Assembly: GCA_020636435.1 (NCBI GenBank)
Contig: JACJXX010000001.1
Span: 1,054,001 to 1,118,000, forward strand
Direction of reading: 5' to 3'
Source: Lewinellaceae bacterium
GTDB taxonomy: Bacteria > Bacteroidota > Bacteroidia > Chitinophagales > Saprospiraceae
Length of the DNA: 64,000 bases
Part shown: positions 1 through 9,700 of the stretch, piece by piece
Numbering within the stretch: the first letter of the stretch is position 1
Layout of the letters: each line of letters begins with the position of its first letter
Notes under the pieces: model-generated
What the model was told of the DNA's origin: nothing
Database searches by the model: none
What the model saw: only the letters and a program-made list of their open reading frames with translations
Translations under genes and position numbers: made by a program

Positions 1-1
1 C

Positions 2-175
2 TTCGCCTGGCAACACTGGCAGGCGGAGGCCAGCTTCCCCCAAAAGGGCTACTACGAAGTGTGGGCCCGCGCTACCGACAGCAACGGCAAAATGCAGCCC
101 ATGCTGCTGCCCGGCTGGAACCCCAAAGGCTACCTGAACAATGCCTGCCATAGGATTGCGGTGAAGGTTGTTTAA
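2..175 (+). CDS. Sulfite oxidase-type molybdoenzyme, C-terminal end (partial)
   Basis: Only the last 57 codons are in the window; the 5' end lies to the left. The visible tail reads YYEVWARATDSNGKMQP, then WNPKGYLNNA, and ends RIAVKVV. This is the signature of the C-terminal dimerisation domain of sulfite oxidase / sulfite dehydrogenase (SoxC, SorA) molybdopterin enzymes, which oxidise sulfite to sulfate and pass electrons to a cytochrome c. The membrane-anchored monohaem cytochrome c at 1888-2397 on the same strand is a plausible electron acceptor, although an inverted gene pair lies between them. The family call rests on a short fragment but the motif is distinctive. Substrate specificity is inferred. 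Confidence 0.7.
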   Translation, partial: FAWQHWQAEASFPQKGYYEVWARATDSNGKMQPMLLPGWNPKGYLNNACHRIAVKVV

Positions 176-228
176 CGACAAATTCCTGCCTGGCTAAGCC
201 CTGTTCCGGCAGGCAGGAATTTGTCGTT
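174..228. terminator. Bidirectional hairpin between convergent genes
   Basis: A perfect 19-bp inverted repeat (174-192 with 210-228; arm AACGACAAATTCCTGCCTG) surrounds a 17-nt loop. It starts in the stop codon of the molybdoenzyme gene and ends 18 bp before the stop of the convergent hydrolase gene. There is no strong T tract, so it may act as a bidirectional terminator or as an mRNA 3'-end stabiliser. Confidence 0.7.
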
Positions 229-245
229 CCAAAGCATGGCGCGTC

Positions 246-1166
246 TTATGGCTGCCCCTTCATAAAGTGGCTGATGGCCGTCGTTACTTCTCCGGGCCGC
301 TCCTCCGTCAAAAAATGCCCACAATCCAGCGTGATGACTTCAGCCTGAGGCAGGCGGGCTTTCCACTTTTCGAGATATTCCGTTTTGAGGAACTCATCCT
401 GAAGGCCCCAGATGATTTGGAAGGGTTTGCCGGCGATGGCCTCCAGTTGTTCCCACTGTGCCGCGTACCAATCGGAAGCGCCCACCAGGGACTGCCCTAT
501 TTTCAACAGCCCGTAGCGGGACTGCCTATCCGGAAAAATCTGAGTGTAATGCTGGTGGACAGCGCGGGGCAGGTTCTTTTTATCGGCAAAAGCCTGCCTG
601 AGCAGGAAGCGGGGAGAAAAGTTGAGGCGGAGGTAAAGAAATTTCCCCAGCCAGCTGTTCAGCAGCTTGTCTACCCGCCGGGCGCTGTTTTCGCTCCGGG
701 TTTCCCAGAGCCAGGTATTGAGCAGCACTACGCGGCGCACTTTTTTGGGATGGGCGTTGGCAAAGGCCAGGCCGATCGGCCCGCCGAAGTCGTGAACGAC
801 CAGGGTAATATTTTCCAACCCGAGCCGGCCTACCAGTTCCGCCAGATTCCGGGCGTGGGCCTGGGGAGTGCCTTCGAATGACGGTGGTTTTTCCGACAGG
901 CCAAACCCGATGTGGTCGGGTGCGATGCAGCGATAGCTGCCCGAAAACGTCCTGATCTGATCCCGAAATAAGAAGGACCAGGTGGGCATACCGTGGACGA
1001 AGAGTATAGGAGTACCCTCGCCCTCATCGATGTAGTGCATCTGGCCAGCTTCAACAGTGACGAAGTTGGATTGAAAAGGGTAAAGGTTGGGGTCGAACCA
1101 GCTTTCCCGGCGCAAGTTGGAGTGCCTCCCGGCAGCAAGCAGTTGCTCAGTTGTCTTAACTTTCAT
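246..1166 (-). CDS. Alpha/beta hydrolase, haloalkane dehalogenase/epoxide hydrolase-like
   Basis: A 306-aa alpha/beta-hydrolase with an Asp nucleophile: D126 in VVHDFGG, a likely acid D257 in GLQDEF and general base H284 in CGHFLTEERP. The oxyanion motif is HGMPTW at 58-63. The overall sequence resembles haloalkane dehalogenases, but the two halide-holding residues of that family are changed: the Asn of HGNPT is Met60, and the Trp after the nucleophile is Phe127. Dehalogenase activity is therefore doubtful; an epoxide or ester hydrolase is an alternative. There is no signal peptide, so it should be cytoplasmic. It lies 58 bp downstream of the Crp/Fnr-type gene on the same strand and is probably co-transcribed with it. 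Confidence 0.75.
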   Translation of the reverse strand: MKVKTTEQLLAAGRHSNLRRESWFDPNLYPFQSNFVTVEAGQMHYIDEGEGTPILFVHGMPTWSFLFRDQIRTFSGSYRCIAPDHIGFGLSEKPPSFEGTPQAHARNLAELVGRLGLENITLVVHDFGGPIGLAFANAHPKKVRRVVLLNTWLWETRSENSARRVDKLLNSWLGKFLYLRLNFSPRFLLRQAFADKKNLPRAVHQHYTQIFPDRQSRYGLLKIGQSLVGASDWYAAQWEQLEAIAGKPFQIIWGLQDEFLKTEYLEKWKARLPQAEVITLDCGHFLTEERPGEVTTAISHFMKGQP

Positions 1167-1224
1167 GTTTTTTGCTGCAATATGCAGGCCTGTCCGCCCG
1201 GCGATCTTGGTTTATACCAAGATT

Positions 1225-1803
1225 TCAGATAGGTATTTTCGACAGTAGTTTGCTGAAATTGGAAGGGTCGATGCGCAGATAGGAAGCGATGTGTTTGTGG
1301 GGAACTTTATTGAGCAGGTGGGCGCTCCTTTGGGTAAAGGCCCGGAATCGTTCTTCCATGCTTAAGGCCAGCAATTCGTATTGCCGCTCCGCCACGCCGG
1401 TCAGCACGGCCTCTGCGGCCTTCCTGAACAGGGTCTCCAGGCTGCGGTGTTTGTTCATCATCTTCTGGTGATCCGTGTGGGCGATCCGCAGCAGGCGGCT
1501 GTCGGTGATGCATTCCAGGAAGTAGCGGGAAGGTGTCTGGGTAAGGAAAGACTCTACAATACCCGAAAAGGAAGGCGGGTAGGTAAAGGCCATGACATAC
1601 TCCCGGGCGTCTTTGATGTAGTAGGACCGTTGAAACCCCTCCTCTACGAAGTAGATATACTTTTCCGTTTCCCCCTCCCAGGTGAGGATCTCCTTTTTAA
1701 CACCGGAAACGGGATGCCAGCAGGCCGAATATTCTTCCGCCGTTTCGGTATCCAGGGGGTGAATGGCATTCAGGAAAGCAGTCAAGCGGGGCTGTTGTCC
1801 CAT
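1225..1803 (-). CDS. Crp/Fnr-family transcriptional regulator
   Basis: A 192-aa one-component regulator of the small Bacteroidota Crp/Fnr type. The N-terminal two thirds fit a cNMP-binding (double-stranded beta helix) fold, with the typical segment FQRSYYIKD followed by MAFTYPPSFSG. The C-terminus KVPHKHIASYLRIDPSNFSKLLSKI matches the recognition helix region in which these proteins usually carry IPQ-IASYLGI-PESLSR-R. No Fe-S cysteine set is visible, so the ligand is unknown. It is the first gene of a probable two-gene unit with the downstream hydrolase and is divergent from the cytochrome c gene, so it could control both. That regulatory link is inferred from position only. Confidence 0.85.
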   Translation of the reverse strand: MGQQPRLTAFLNAIHPLDTETAEEYSACWHPVSGVKKEILTWEGETEKYIYFVEEGFQRSYYIKDAREYVMAFTYPPSFSGIVESFLTQTPSRYFLECITDSRLLRIAHTDHQKMMNKHRSLETLFRKAAEAVLTGVAERQYELLALSMEERFRAFTQRSAHLLNKVPHKHIASYLRIDPSNFSKLLSKIPI

Positions 1804-1887
1804 GAGAAATTATATTTAATGGGTTCAAGTTTTTACTTTTATCGCTGGAAGTCAACCCTTCCTGGAACCTGATTGATCTTTTCAACA

Positions 1888-2397
1888 ATGGAAAAACCGA
1901 ATTTCACCCAAGATTACGACAAATTACTGCGCAGCCTCTACCGCGCCATCATTTTCCTGTCCTCCTTTGCTGTAGTAATGGCGCTCGGACTGGTTTACTA
2001 CGGGCTGATGGGCAACCCGTTTGCCGCAAGGCAATCGCCACCGGCAGCTTCCAACCGGCAGGAAAGCCACGCAAGCCGCCCCGCCACCGCCACCGATAAT
2101 CGCATCGAAGACGGCATCCACCTGGCCACCGGTCTGCGGGTCGCCGAAGGCTTCGAGGTGGTGCGCGCCAACTGCACCGGCTGCCACAGCGGCAAGCTCA
2201 TCGCCCAGAACCGCGCCACCTTCGAGGGTTGGCAGGAAATGATCCGATGGATGCAACGCACTCAGGGGCTGTGGGAACTGGGCGAGAACGAAACGGCCAT
2301 CCTCAATTACCTGGCAACCAACTATGCTCCGGAGGAGATCGGCCGGCGGGCCAGCCTGGATGTGGAGGCAATAGAATGGTATGTTTTGGAGGAGTAG
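1888..2397 (+). CDS. Membrane-anchored monohaem cytochrome c
   Basis: A 169-aa protein starting at ATG 1888; an upstream in-frame TTG at 1873 is less likely. Residues 19-41 form one transmembrane helix, residues 45-75 are a Pro/Ala/Ser-rich linker, and a single haem site CTGCH lies at 96-100. M118 or M122 in EMIRWMQ are candidate axial ligands. The domain is about the size of the small cytochrome subunits (SorB/SoxD-like) that partner sulfite dehydrogenases, and the tail of such an enzyme lies at 2-175 on the same strand. The likely role is to take electrons from sulfite oxidation towards the terminal oxidase at the cytoplasmic membrane. The pairing is inference; the haem site is directly visible. 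A TACTTTTA sequence at 1834-1841 could serve as a -7 element. Confidence 0.8.
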   Translation: MEKPNFTQDYDKLLRSLYRAIIFLSSFAVVMALGLVYYGLMGNPFAARQSPPAASNRQESHASRPATATDNRIEDGIHLATGLRVAEGFEVVRANCTGCHSGKLIAQNRATFEGWQEMIRWMQRTQGLWELGENETAILNYLATNYAPEEIGRRASLDVEAIEWYVLEE

Positions 2398-2450
2398 GCT
2401 GTGGGGGGGATGGTTATATTGTTGAATGGCTATATTGTTGAATGGCCAGC

Positions 2451-2627
2451 CCCGTACATCGTACACTCTATTCCAGCCCCGTACACCGTACACCGTAAAG
2501 CCCAGCCCAGCCCGTACATCGTACACCCTATTCCAGCCCCGTACACCGTACACCGTAAAGCCCAGCCCAGCCCGTACACCGTACACCCTATTCCAGCCCC
2601 GTACACCGTACACCGTACACCGTACCC
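2451..2627. repeat. 60-bp tandem repeat array, three units
   Basis: Three nearly identical units of exactly 60 bp start at 2451, 2511 and 2571; the last is cut short near 2627. Each contains CGTACA(T/C)CGTACAC motifs, which on the minus strand read GTGTACGGTGTACG. The same core occurs in the 120-bp elements at 10401 and 21061. The array is bounded on the left by a doubled TATATTGTTGAATGG and ends at the stop codon of the next gene. It has open frames on both strands, but these are low-complexity products of the repeat and not genes. Confidence 0.9.
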
Positions 2628-2629
2628 CC

Positions 2630-3526
2630 CTACTTGCCCTCCAACACCTCCGGGCTCACCACCCGCTCCGCTTTCCCGGCCTTCAGCTTTCCCGGCCGGC
2701 CCTTGAGTTTTTGGACATAGATCGACTGGTCTTCCCGGTTGATGTAGGCGATCTGTTTTTGAGCGGCGTTGTATTTGGCATAATAACTCTGAATGCCTTC
2801 GATGGGCAACGCGGGGCCTCCTTCCACCTCTTTGAGGCAAAGCTCGTCCTTGCCCCGGGTGTACATCAGGAAGCCGCCGCCAAACCAGCCGGGAAAATAG
2901 TTGTGGTGGTTGTCGCGGGTCACGTTGCGGGCAAAGCCGGTGCGGAGTTCCATGACGTAGACCTGGTCCTTTTTGTCCCCTCTGTCCATGTAGTAAACGA
3001 CCATTTCTCCGTCGGGAGAGAACTCGGGGTTGTGGCATTCGAACCGGTCGTTGCGGGACAGGTTGCGGACGTTGCGGCCTTCCGTATCCATGGAGTAGAT
3101 ACCGCTCACATCCTTTTTGAGGTTTCTGGTAAAAACGATCATCCGCCCGTCGGGCGACCAGTCGGGCGCCGTTTCGCTCTGGGGCGTATCGGTGACTTTG
3201 CGCTTTGACCCGCTGGACAAGTCCTTGATGTAAAGGTCCCAACTCACGCCGGTATTTTTGCTGTAGACGACCTTGTCGCCATCCGGCGAGAAGGCCCCGT
3301 ACTGGGCTGCTTTGTCGACCAGGATGAGTTCGTCCCGTCTCAGGTCGTACAAGTACAGCCGCCAGTTGAAGGGCGAGTAATTGGACCAGTCGGGCTTCAC
3401 TTCTATACTGGAAAAGAGGATTTGCCGGCCATCATCGGACCACTTCAGGGAGCCGTAGTTGATGCGGGTTTGAGCGGACGTTGCTGTGGCAAAGGCCAGG
3501 AAAAGGAAGAGCGTAAGAGTTCGCAT
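2630..3526 (-). CDS. Secreted TolB-like / PD40 beta-propeller protein
   Basis: 298 aa with a clear signal peptide (MRTLTLFLFLAFATATSAQ). The mature part has repeated PD40/WD40-like blades: LKWSDDGRQILFSS, GAFSPDGDKVVYSK, PDWSPDGRMIVFTR, PEFSPDGEMVVYYM and a more divergent blade near GGGFLMYTRGKDELC. Such propellers, as in TolB, are periplasmic or surface scaffolds for protein contacts. No catalytic motif is seen. The gene stands alone: it is convergent with the cytochrome gene across the tandem array, and its 5' end faces the divergent giant gene at 3779. Specific function unknown. Confidence 0.8.
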   Translation of the reverse strand: MRTLTLFLFLAFATATSAQTRINYGSLKWSDDGRQILFSSIEVKPDWSNYSPFNWRLYLYDLRRDELILVDKAAQYGAFSPDGDKVVYSKNTGVSWDLYIKDLSSGSKRKVTDTPQSETAPDWSPDGRMIVFTRNLKKDVSGIYSMDTEGRNVRNLSRNDRFECHNPEFSPDGEMVVYYMDRGDKKDQVYVMELRTGFARNVTRDNHHNYFPGWFGGGFLMYTRGKDELCLKEVEGGPALPIEGIQSYYAKYNAAQKQIAYINREDQSIYVQKLKGRPGKLKAGKAERVVSPEVLEGK

Positions 3527-3587
3527 AGTGCCAGGGTATTGGTGCAGGTAATTTGTTTATCGTTTTATTGGATTTTTGCAGAGCCGT

Positions 3588-3778
3588 AAAGATAGAGATT
3601 TTTATGGAAGGCGCCTTGTTACGCCATGGAAGAGAACTCATTTTGCCTTCCCTTCAGCCAATAATTGCCTATCTTTAGCCCCAGTTATCCCAAAAGGCTC
3701 ATTGCATCCCCCAAAACTTAACTTGCCGGCCACATTCAGGCGCTGGGCAGGTTTTCATCACCCATACAACCACCAGTT
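3588..3778 (+). promoter_or_regulatory. Leader of the 2130-aa gene with possible promoter
   Basis: TATCTTTA at 3670-3677 matches the Bacteroidota -7 consensus TAnnTTTG except at the last base. A TTTG at 3642-3645 could be the -33 element, although the 24-bp gap is longer than the usual 19-21 bp. This would give a leader of about 95 nt before ATG 3779. Confidence 0.35.
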
Positions 3779-6700
3779 ATGAACACCATCACCTGCTGGC
3801 TGCTTCTGTTATTGTCGACCAATGCCTGGCGGGCCTATGAGCCAACCAGGATAGAAGAAAGCGCTTCCCTGGCCTGCAATCTATCTGTAAACGCCGGGCC
3901 GGACCAAACCATCTGCAACCCCGGCCAGCCGGTGAACCTCAACGCCACTGTAAATGGCCAACTGCTGAACGTAAGCTGGTCGCCCTCCACCGGCCTTTCC
4001 AACCCCAACAGCCCCAACCCGACAGCTACCGTAAACACCACCACCACCTACACCGTGACGGTCAACGGGGCATCCAACCAAAACCTGATGATGAACGGCG
4101 ATTTCAGCCAGGGTTTCAGCAATTTCACTAGCAATTATGTGCCGGGCACCGGCGGCGCGTTCGGGCTGCTCTCGGCGGAAGGCACCTACGCCGTTTCCAC
4201 CAACCCGGCGCTGACCCACACCAACTTCTCCAGCTTCGGAGATATTTCGGGCGACGGCAACATGCTGGTGGTCAACGGGGCAGGGGTTGCCAACCAGGCC
4301 GTCCTTTGCCAAACGGTAACGGTAAGCCCCGGCACCAATTATGCCTTCAGCACCTATGTGGCCTCCGCCATATCCTCAGCCCCCGCCCAACTGCAGTTTT
4401 CCGTCAACGGCCAACTGATCGGGGGCATTTTCGGCGCCTCCCCTACCCCCGGCCAATGGGACCAGTTTTACGCCGTCTGGAATTCCGGGGGCAGCTCTTC
4501 GGCCACCATCTGCGTCGTCAACCAGAACACCGCCCTGAGCGGCAACGACTTCTGCCTCGACGGCCTGTTCTTCAGCGAGCTCTGCCAGGCTACCGACCAG
4601 GTCACCGTCACCGTGGTGCAACTCAACGCCGGCTTCACCCCCCCCAACGGATTGTGCGTCAGCTCGGCGGCGGTCAACCTCAATAGCTTTCTCTCCCCTC
4701 AGGCCACTCCCGGAGGAACCTGGACCGTCAACGGAGCAGCCACCAGCATATTCGACCCCAGCCAGTGGGGCGCCGGCATTCACAACCTCACCTATTCTGT
4801 GTCGCAGCCGCCCTGCTTTGAATCCGTCAGTTTGCCCATCATCGTCGACCCCCTGCCGCAGGCATTGTGGTTCACGCCCACCGGCCTATGCGAAACCAGC
4901 CCGGTCATGAACATGAACAACTGGCTGACCCCCAACAGCTTGCCTGGCGGTTTCTGGACAATCAACGGGGTGGCGAGCAACGGGCAGTTCAACCCCTCTT
5001 TCTGGGGGCCGGGCCAGCATTTTATATCCTACACGACGGGCATTCCACCCTGCCTCAATGACCATCAAGGGTTCGTCGAGGTCAACGCCCTGCCCTCCGC
5101 CGACTTCACGGCGCCGCAGCAACTCTGCGCACAGGCTGCCCCCCTCCTCCTGAACTCCTGGCTCCACCCCGCCAGCAGCCCCGGCGGCAGATGGACCGTC
5201 AACGGAATTCCTATGACGGTGCTCGACCCGGGGAGCCTCGGGCCAGGGGTGTATGACATCATCTACGAAGTAGGCGCCTTCCCCTGCTCGGGCATCGACC
5301 AGAGCACCTTGATCATCACAGAAGTGCCGGCGCCGGCGCCGTCCTGCGCGCAGGTGACCAGCAACAGCATCACCATAACCTGGCCGGCAGTTCCGGGAGC
5401 AGCGAGTTATTCGGTGCAAATTCTCAGCAGCCAGAGCGGCGGCAGCCTTTCCGGCACGTCCTTCAGCCTGGGCGGCCTGGCCCCCGGGGAGACGGTGGAA
5501 CTCATCGTCGTAGCCGATGACGGGGCCGGTTGCCAGGGCATAAGCAATGCCATCCAATGCGCCACGCTTTCCTGCATAGCCCCGGTAGTGGTCATCGGGG
5601 AGGAAGCGCCCCGCTGTGCGGACGCCCCCTCCTTCAACCTGTCTGTGACTGTAGCCGATACCTTGCCCACTGGTACCTGGAGCGGGCCGGGAATTGCGGA
5701 TCCGGCCACCGGTGCCTTTGACCCTGCCCTGGCGGGGGCGGGCCTGCATACCGTGCAGTTCGTCACCAGCTCCGGCGACTGCCCGGGGCAGGACGCGGTA
5801 ATGCTTAGGGTACTGCCCGTTCCGGTTGCCGAATTTACCCTGCCGGATACGATTTGCATTTCGGAAACAGCGCTCATCGAATTTACCGGCATGGCCGATC
5901 CCAGCGCTACCTTCAGCTGGAACTTTGACGGCGGAAACAGCGCCGACATGCCTAATGATACGCTGCAACACGTAAGCTGGAACAGCCCGGGGCAAAAAAT
6001 CGTCAGCCTTCAGATAGAACAGGAGGGCTGCCTTTCCGAGCTGTTTGCCGACACCATTGAAGTGCAGCCCCTGCTGCAACCGCCACTGGTCAATTGTCAA
6101 AGCACAGAAAATTCGGTGGAATTTTTCTGGCCGTCGGACCCGGCGGTCGATTCTTTCCTGGTTACTGTCCTCGGCCCGCAGGCGGGCAGCATGCCCTCCG
6201 ATACCAGTTTCCTGGTGGAGGGCCTCATCCCCGGCGACACCGTGAATATCAGCATCACGGCCCTCAGCGCCACCGCCTGCCCGGATACCTTGGCGCTGGC
6301 CAGCTGCATCGCCGAGGCCTGCCCGGATATTACCGTTGACATCACCCCCGTTCCTGCCATCTGCCTGGAACCGGATAGCGATACCCTCACCCTGGAAGCT
6401 CTACTCGCCGGCGGCCCCGATGACGGCGTGTTTTCCTGGCAGGGGCCCGGCATCGTCAACGGAGTGGCGGGCCTGTTTAGTCCGGCGGGGGCAGGCGCAG
6501 GCGTTCATACCATCCAGGTGACGTACACCCGGGGCAGTTGCAGCTATAACGCGAGCACTGCCATTACCATCCGGCCACCCCCCGTTGCCAGCTTCGAGGC
6601 TAGCAGCCCGATCTGCGTCACCGGCTTTTCCGAACTGTCCTTTACCGGTACAGCCGGCGGCAATGCGAGCTTCGATTGGGATTTTGGCGGAGGCACGGCC

Positions 6701-9700
6701 ACGCCCGCCGATCCGTTCAATGTGCAGTGGGCAGCCCCTGGTACTTACACCCTACAGCTACAGGTGGAAGAAGACGGCTGTTTTTCCGAAATCGTTGCCC
6801 AAACCGTACAGGTAGACGACACCCTGGCTACTCCGGCAATCACCTGCGAAGCTACCTACACTTCTGTCATTTTTAGCTGGACCCGTACCTCCAACGCTTT
6901 TGCATACACAGTCAATGTAACGGATGGGCCGGCCGGCACTATCCTCTCCGATACCAGCCTGCTGATCGACGGGCTTCAACCCGGCCAGCAAGTAAGCATT
7001 GAACTGGCAGCCTTTAGCGCCAATGCTTGTCCATCCATAACGGCAAGCGCCACCTGCGCTGCCCTGCCCTGCCCCGACGTCAGCCTGGCCATAGAGCCTC
7101 CGGCCGGCCAGTGCTTCGGCGGAACGGCATTCGACATTCCCATCCAGATCAATATACTGAACGATACCGGCAACGGAACCCTCAGCTGGAGCGGCGCCGG
7201 CATCGCCAACCCCTCCAATGCCCAATGGACGGTAGGCGCCGGCCAGTCAGGCCAGCCCAACCCCATCGTCGCTACCTGGACGGAGGATGTGTGCGTGGTG
7301 GCCGATACGGCCTTCCTGAATGTCTTTGCCAACCCTGCCTCCGATTTCACAGCTCCCCCCCTGATCTGCGTGGAAGGACTGGCTGCTGTCGAGTACATGG
7401 GCACGGCTGCGCCCACCGCAACTTATAGCTGGGATTTTGACGGCGCACAGGTTATCAGCGGCAGCGGACAAGGGCCTTATCAGGTGCAATGGCCCGCCGC
7501 CGGCAATTACATCGTCAGCCTGCAGGTAGAAGAAAACGGCTGTACCTCTGAAATAACAACCAGCAACGTAACAGTTGACAACATTCTCACTCCGCCAACC
7601 ATACAGTGCGAGGCCACTTACACCTCCGTTTTATTCAGCTGGAATGACACTCCCAATGCCTCTGGCTACCAGGTGCAGGTGACGGATGGCCCTCCGGGCA
7701 ACATGCTTTCCAGCAACAGCTATCTCATCGGCGGCCTGCAACCCGGCCAGGAAGCGAGCATCCAACTCACCGCCCTGAGCGCCAACGCCTGCCCGGCGGT
7801 AACGGCAAGCGCCACCTGCGCTGCCCTGCCCTGCCCCGACGTCAGCCTGGCTATAGAGCCTCCGGCCGATCAGTGCTTCGGCGGAACGGCCTTTGACATT
7901 CCCATCCAGATCAATATACTGAACGATACCGGAAATGGAACCCTGAGCTGGAGCGGCGCCGGCATCGCCAACCCCTCCAATGCCCAATGGACGGTGGACG
8001 CCGGCCAGTCAGGACAGCCCAACCCCATCGTCGCCACCTGGACGGAGGATGTGTGCGCAGTGGCCGATACGGCCTTCCTGAATGTCTTTGCCAACCCCGC
8101 CTCCGATTTCACGGCTACCTCCGTGATTTGCGTGGAAGGACAGGCTACCGTCATCTACACCGGCACGGCCACGCCCGACGCAGCCTACAACTGGGATTTT
8201 AACGGCGCAGAAGTGATCAGCGGCAGCGGGCCAGGGCCCTATCAGGTGCAATGGCCTGCTGCCGGAAATTATACCATCGGCCTGCAGGTGGAGGAGTACG
8301 GCTGTTCTTCCGGCGTTTCTACCCAAGTTGTCCAGGCAGATCCGCTCCTTCAGGCGCCGGCGGTAACCTGCGACCCCAGCTTCGGCAGCGTCCTCTTCAC
8401 CTGGAGCCCGGTAGCCAACGCCGCCGGTTATCAGGCCAGCGGCGGCGGCACCATGCTGAGCGATACTTCTTACCGGGTTGAAAACCTGTTGCCCGGGCAA
8501 GAAGCTACCATCACGGTAACTGCCTTGAGCGCCAACGCCTGCCCGGCGGCAAGCATTGACGCCAGTTGCAACGGCCTGCTCTGTCCCGACGCCACTGTTA
8601 GCCTGGAAGTAACCCCCTTGCTCTGCGCCGGCGAGGAGGCCCAGCTCGACATTGCCTTCTTCGGCGAGGGCGGCCCCTACAACCTGACCCTGCTCATCGA
8701 CGGGCAGCCCCTCGCTCTGAGCGAAGTCGAAGAGAGCTACACCATGATCCTGCCCCTCACCCAAAGTACCCTGTTCAGCTTGCAGGATATTGTGGACGCC
8801 GGCCACCCCAACTGCAGCCTGCCCAGCCCGCCTTCGGTGACGGCGGTGGTGCGGCAGCCCGTTACCGCCGGCGTTGCTGCCGAACCCTTTGAGCTGTGCA
8901 GCCGCACCAATACCAGCATCCAGCTCTTCAATCTCCTGGAGGGAGAGCAGGCGGGCGGCGCCTGGAGCTTCACCGGCGGGCCGGCGTTGTTGCCCGGCAG
9001 TTTCAACCCGGCCAGCGCCACTTTCCTGCCCGGCCAGCAACCGGCGGGGAGTTACCAGTTCAGTTATAACATACAGGCACAGGCCCCCTGCCCCAACGAC
9101 AGCGCCAGCGTGAGCATCACCATCCTTGAACGCCCGCTAGCCGACGCCGGCGAGGATCTCACCCTCAGCTGCACCTTCAACGTCGGCTCCCTGGGCGGCC
9201 CCAACACCAGCCAGGGGCCTGCCCTGCAGTACCACTGGACCTCCGAAGATGATGTCGACATCATGAACCCTATCCAGCCATTTATAGACGTCAGCCAGCC
9301 CGGAACCTATGAACTCACTGTGTTCAACACCGAAAACGGGTGCAGCGATGATGATCTGGCCATCGTCGATTCCGAGATCGCCTTTCTGGTGCCGCACGCC
9401 TCGGTCAGCCCGATCAGCTGCTTCCAGTCTAATGACGGCCTGATTGCCATCGACTCTGTTATTGGCGGCACTACGCCTTACCGCTACAGCCTCAACGGAG
9501 GGCCATTCACCGGCACGGCGGCCTTTTTGCCGCTCGGCCCCAGCGTTTATGACATCATCGTGGAGGACGCCACCGGCTGCCGGGCGGAGCTGCAGTTCCA
9601 GCTCGACGAGCCCGACGAGATGCAGGTGGTGCTGCTGGCCAACTTCCAGGCGGAAGACAATACCATTCAGATTGGCGACAGCATACTGCTACAGGCCCTG

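Noticed and set aside
2451..2627. Possible CRISPR array
   Set aside because: The units are contiguous 60-bp copies with no unique spacers and no cas genes nearby.
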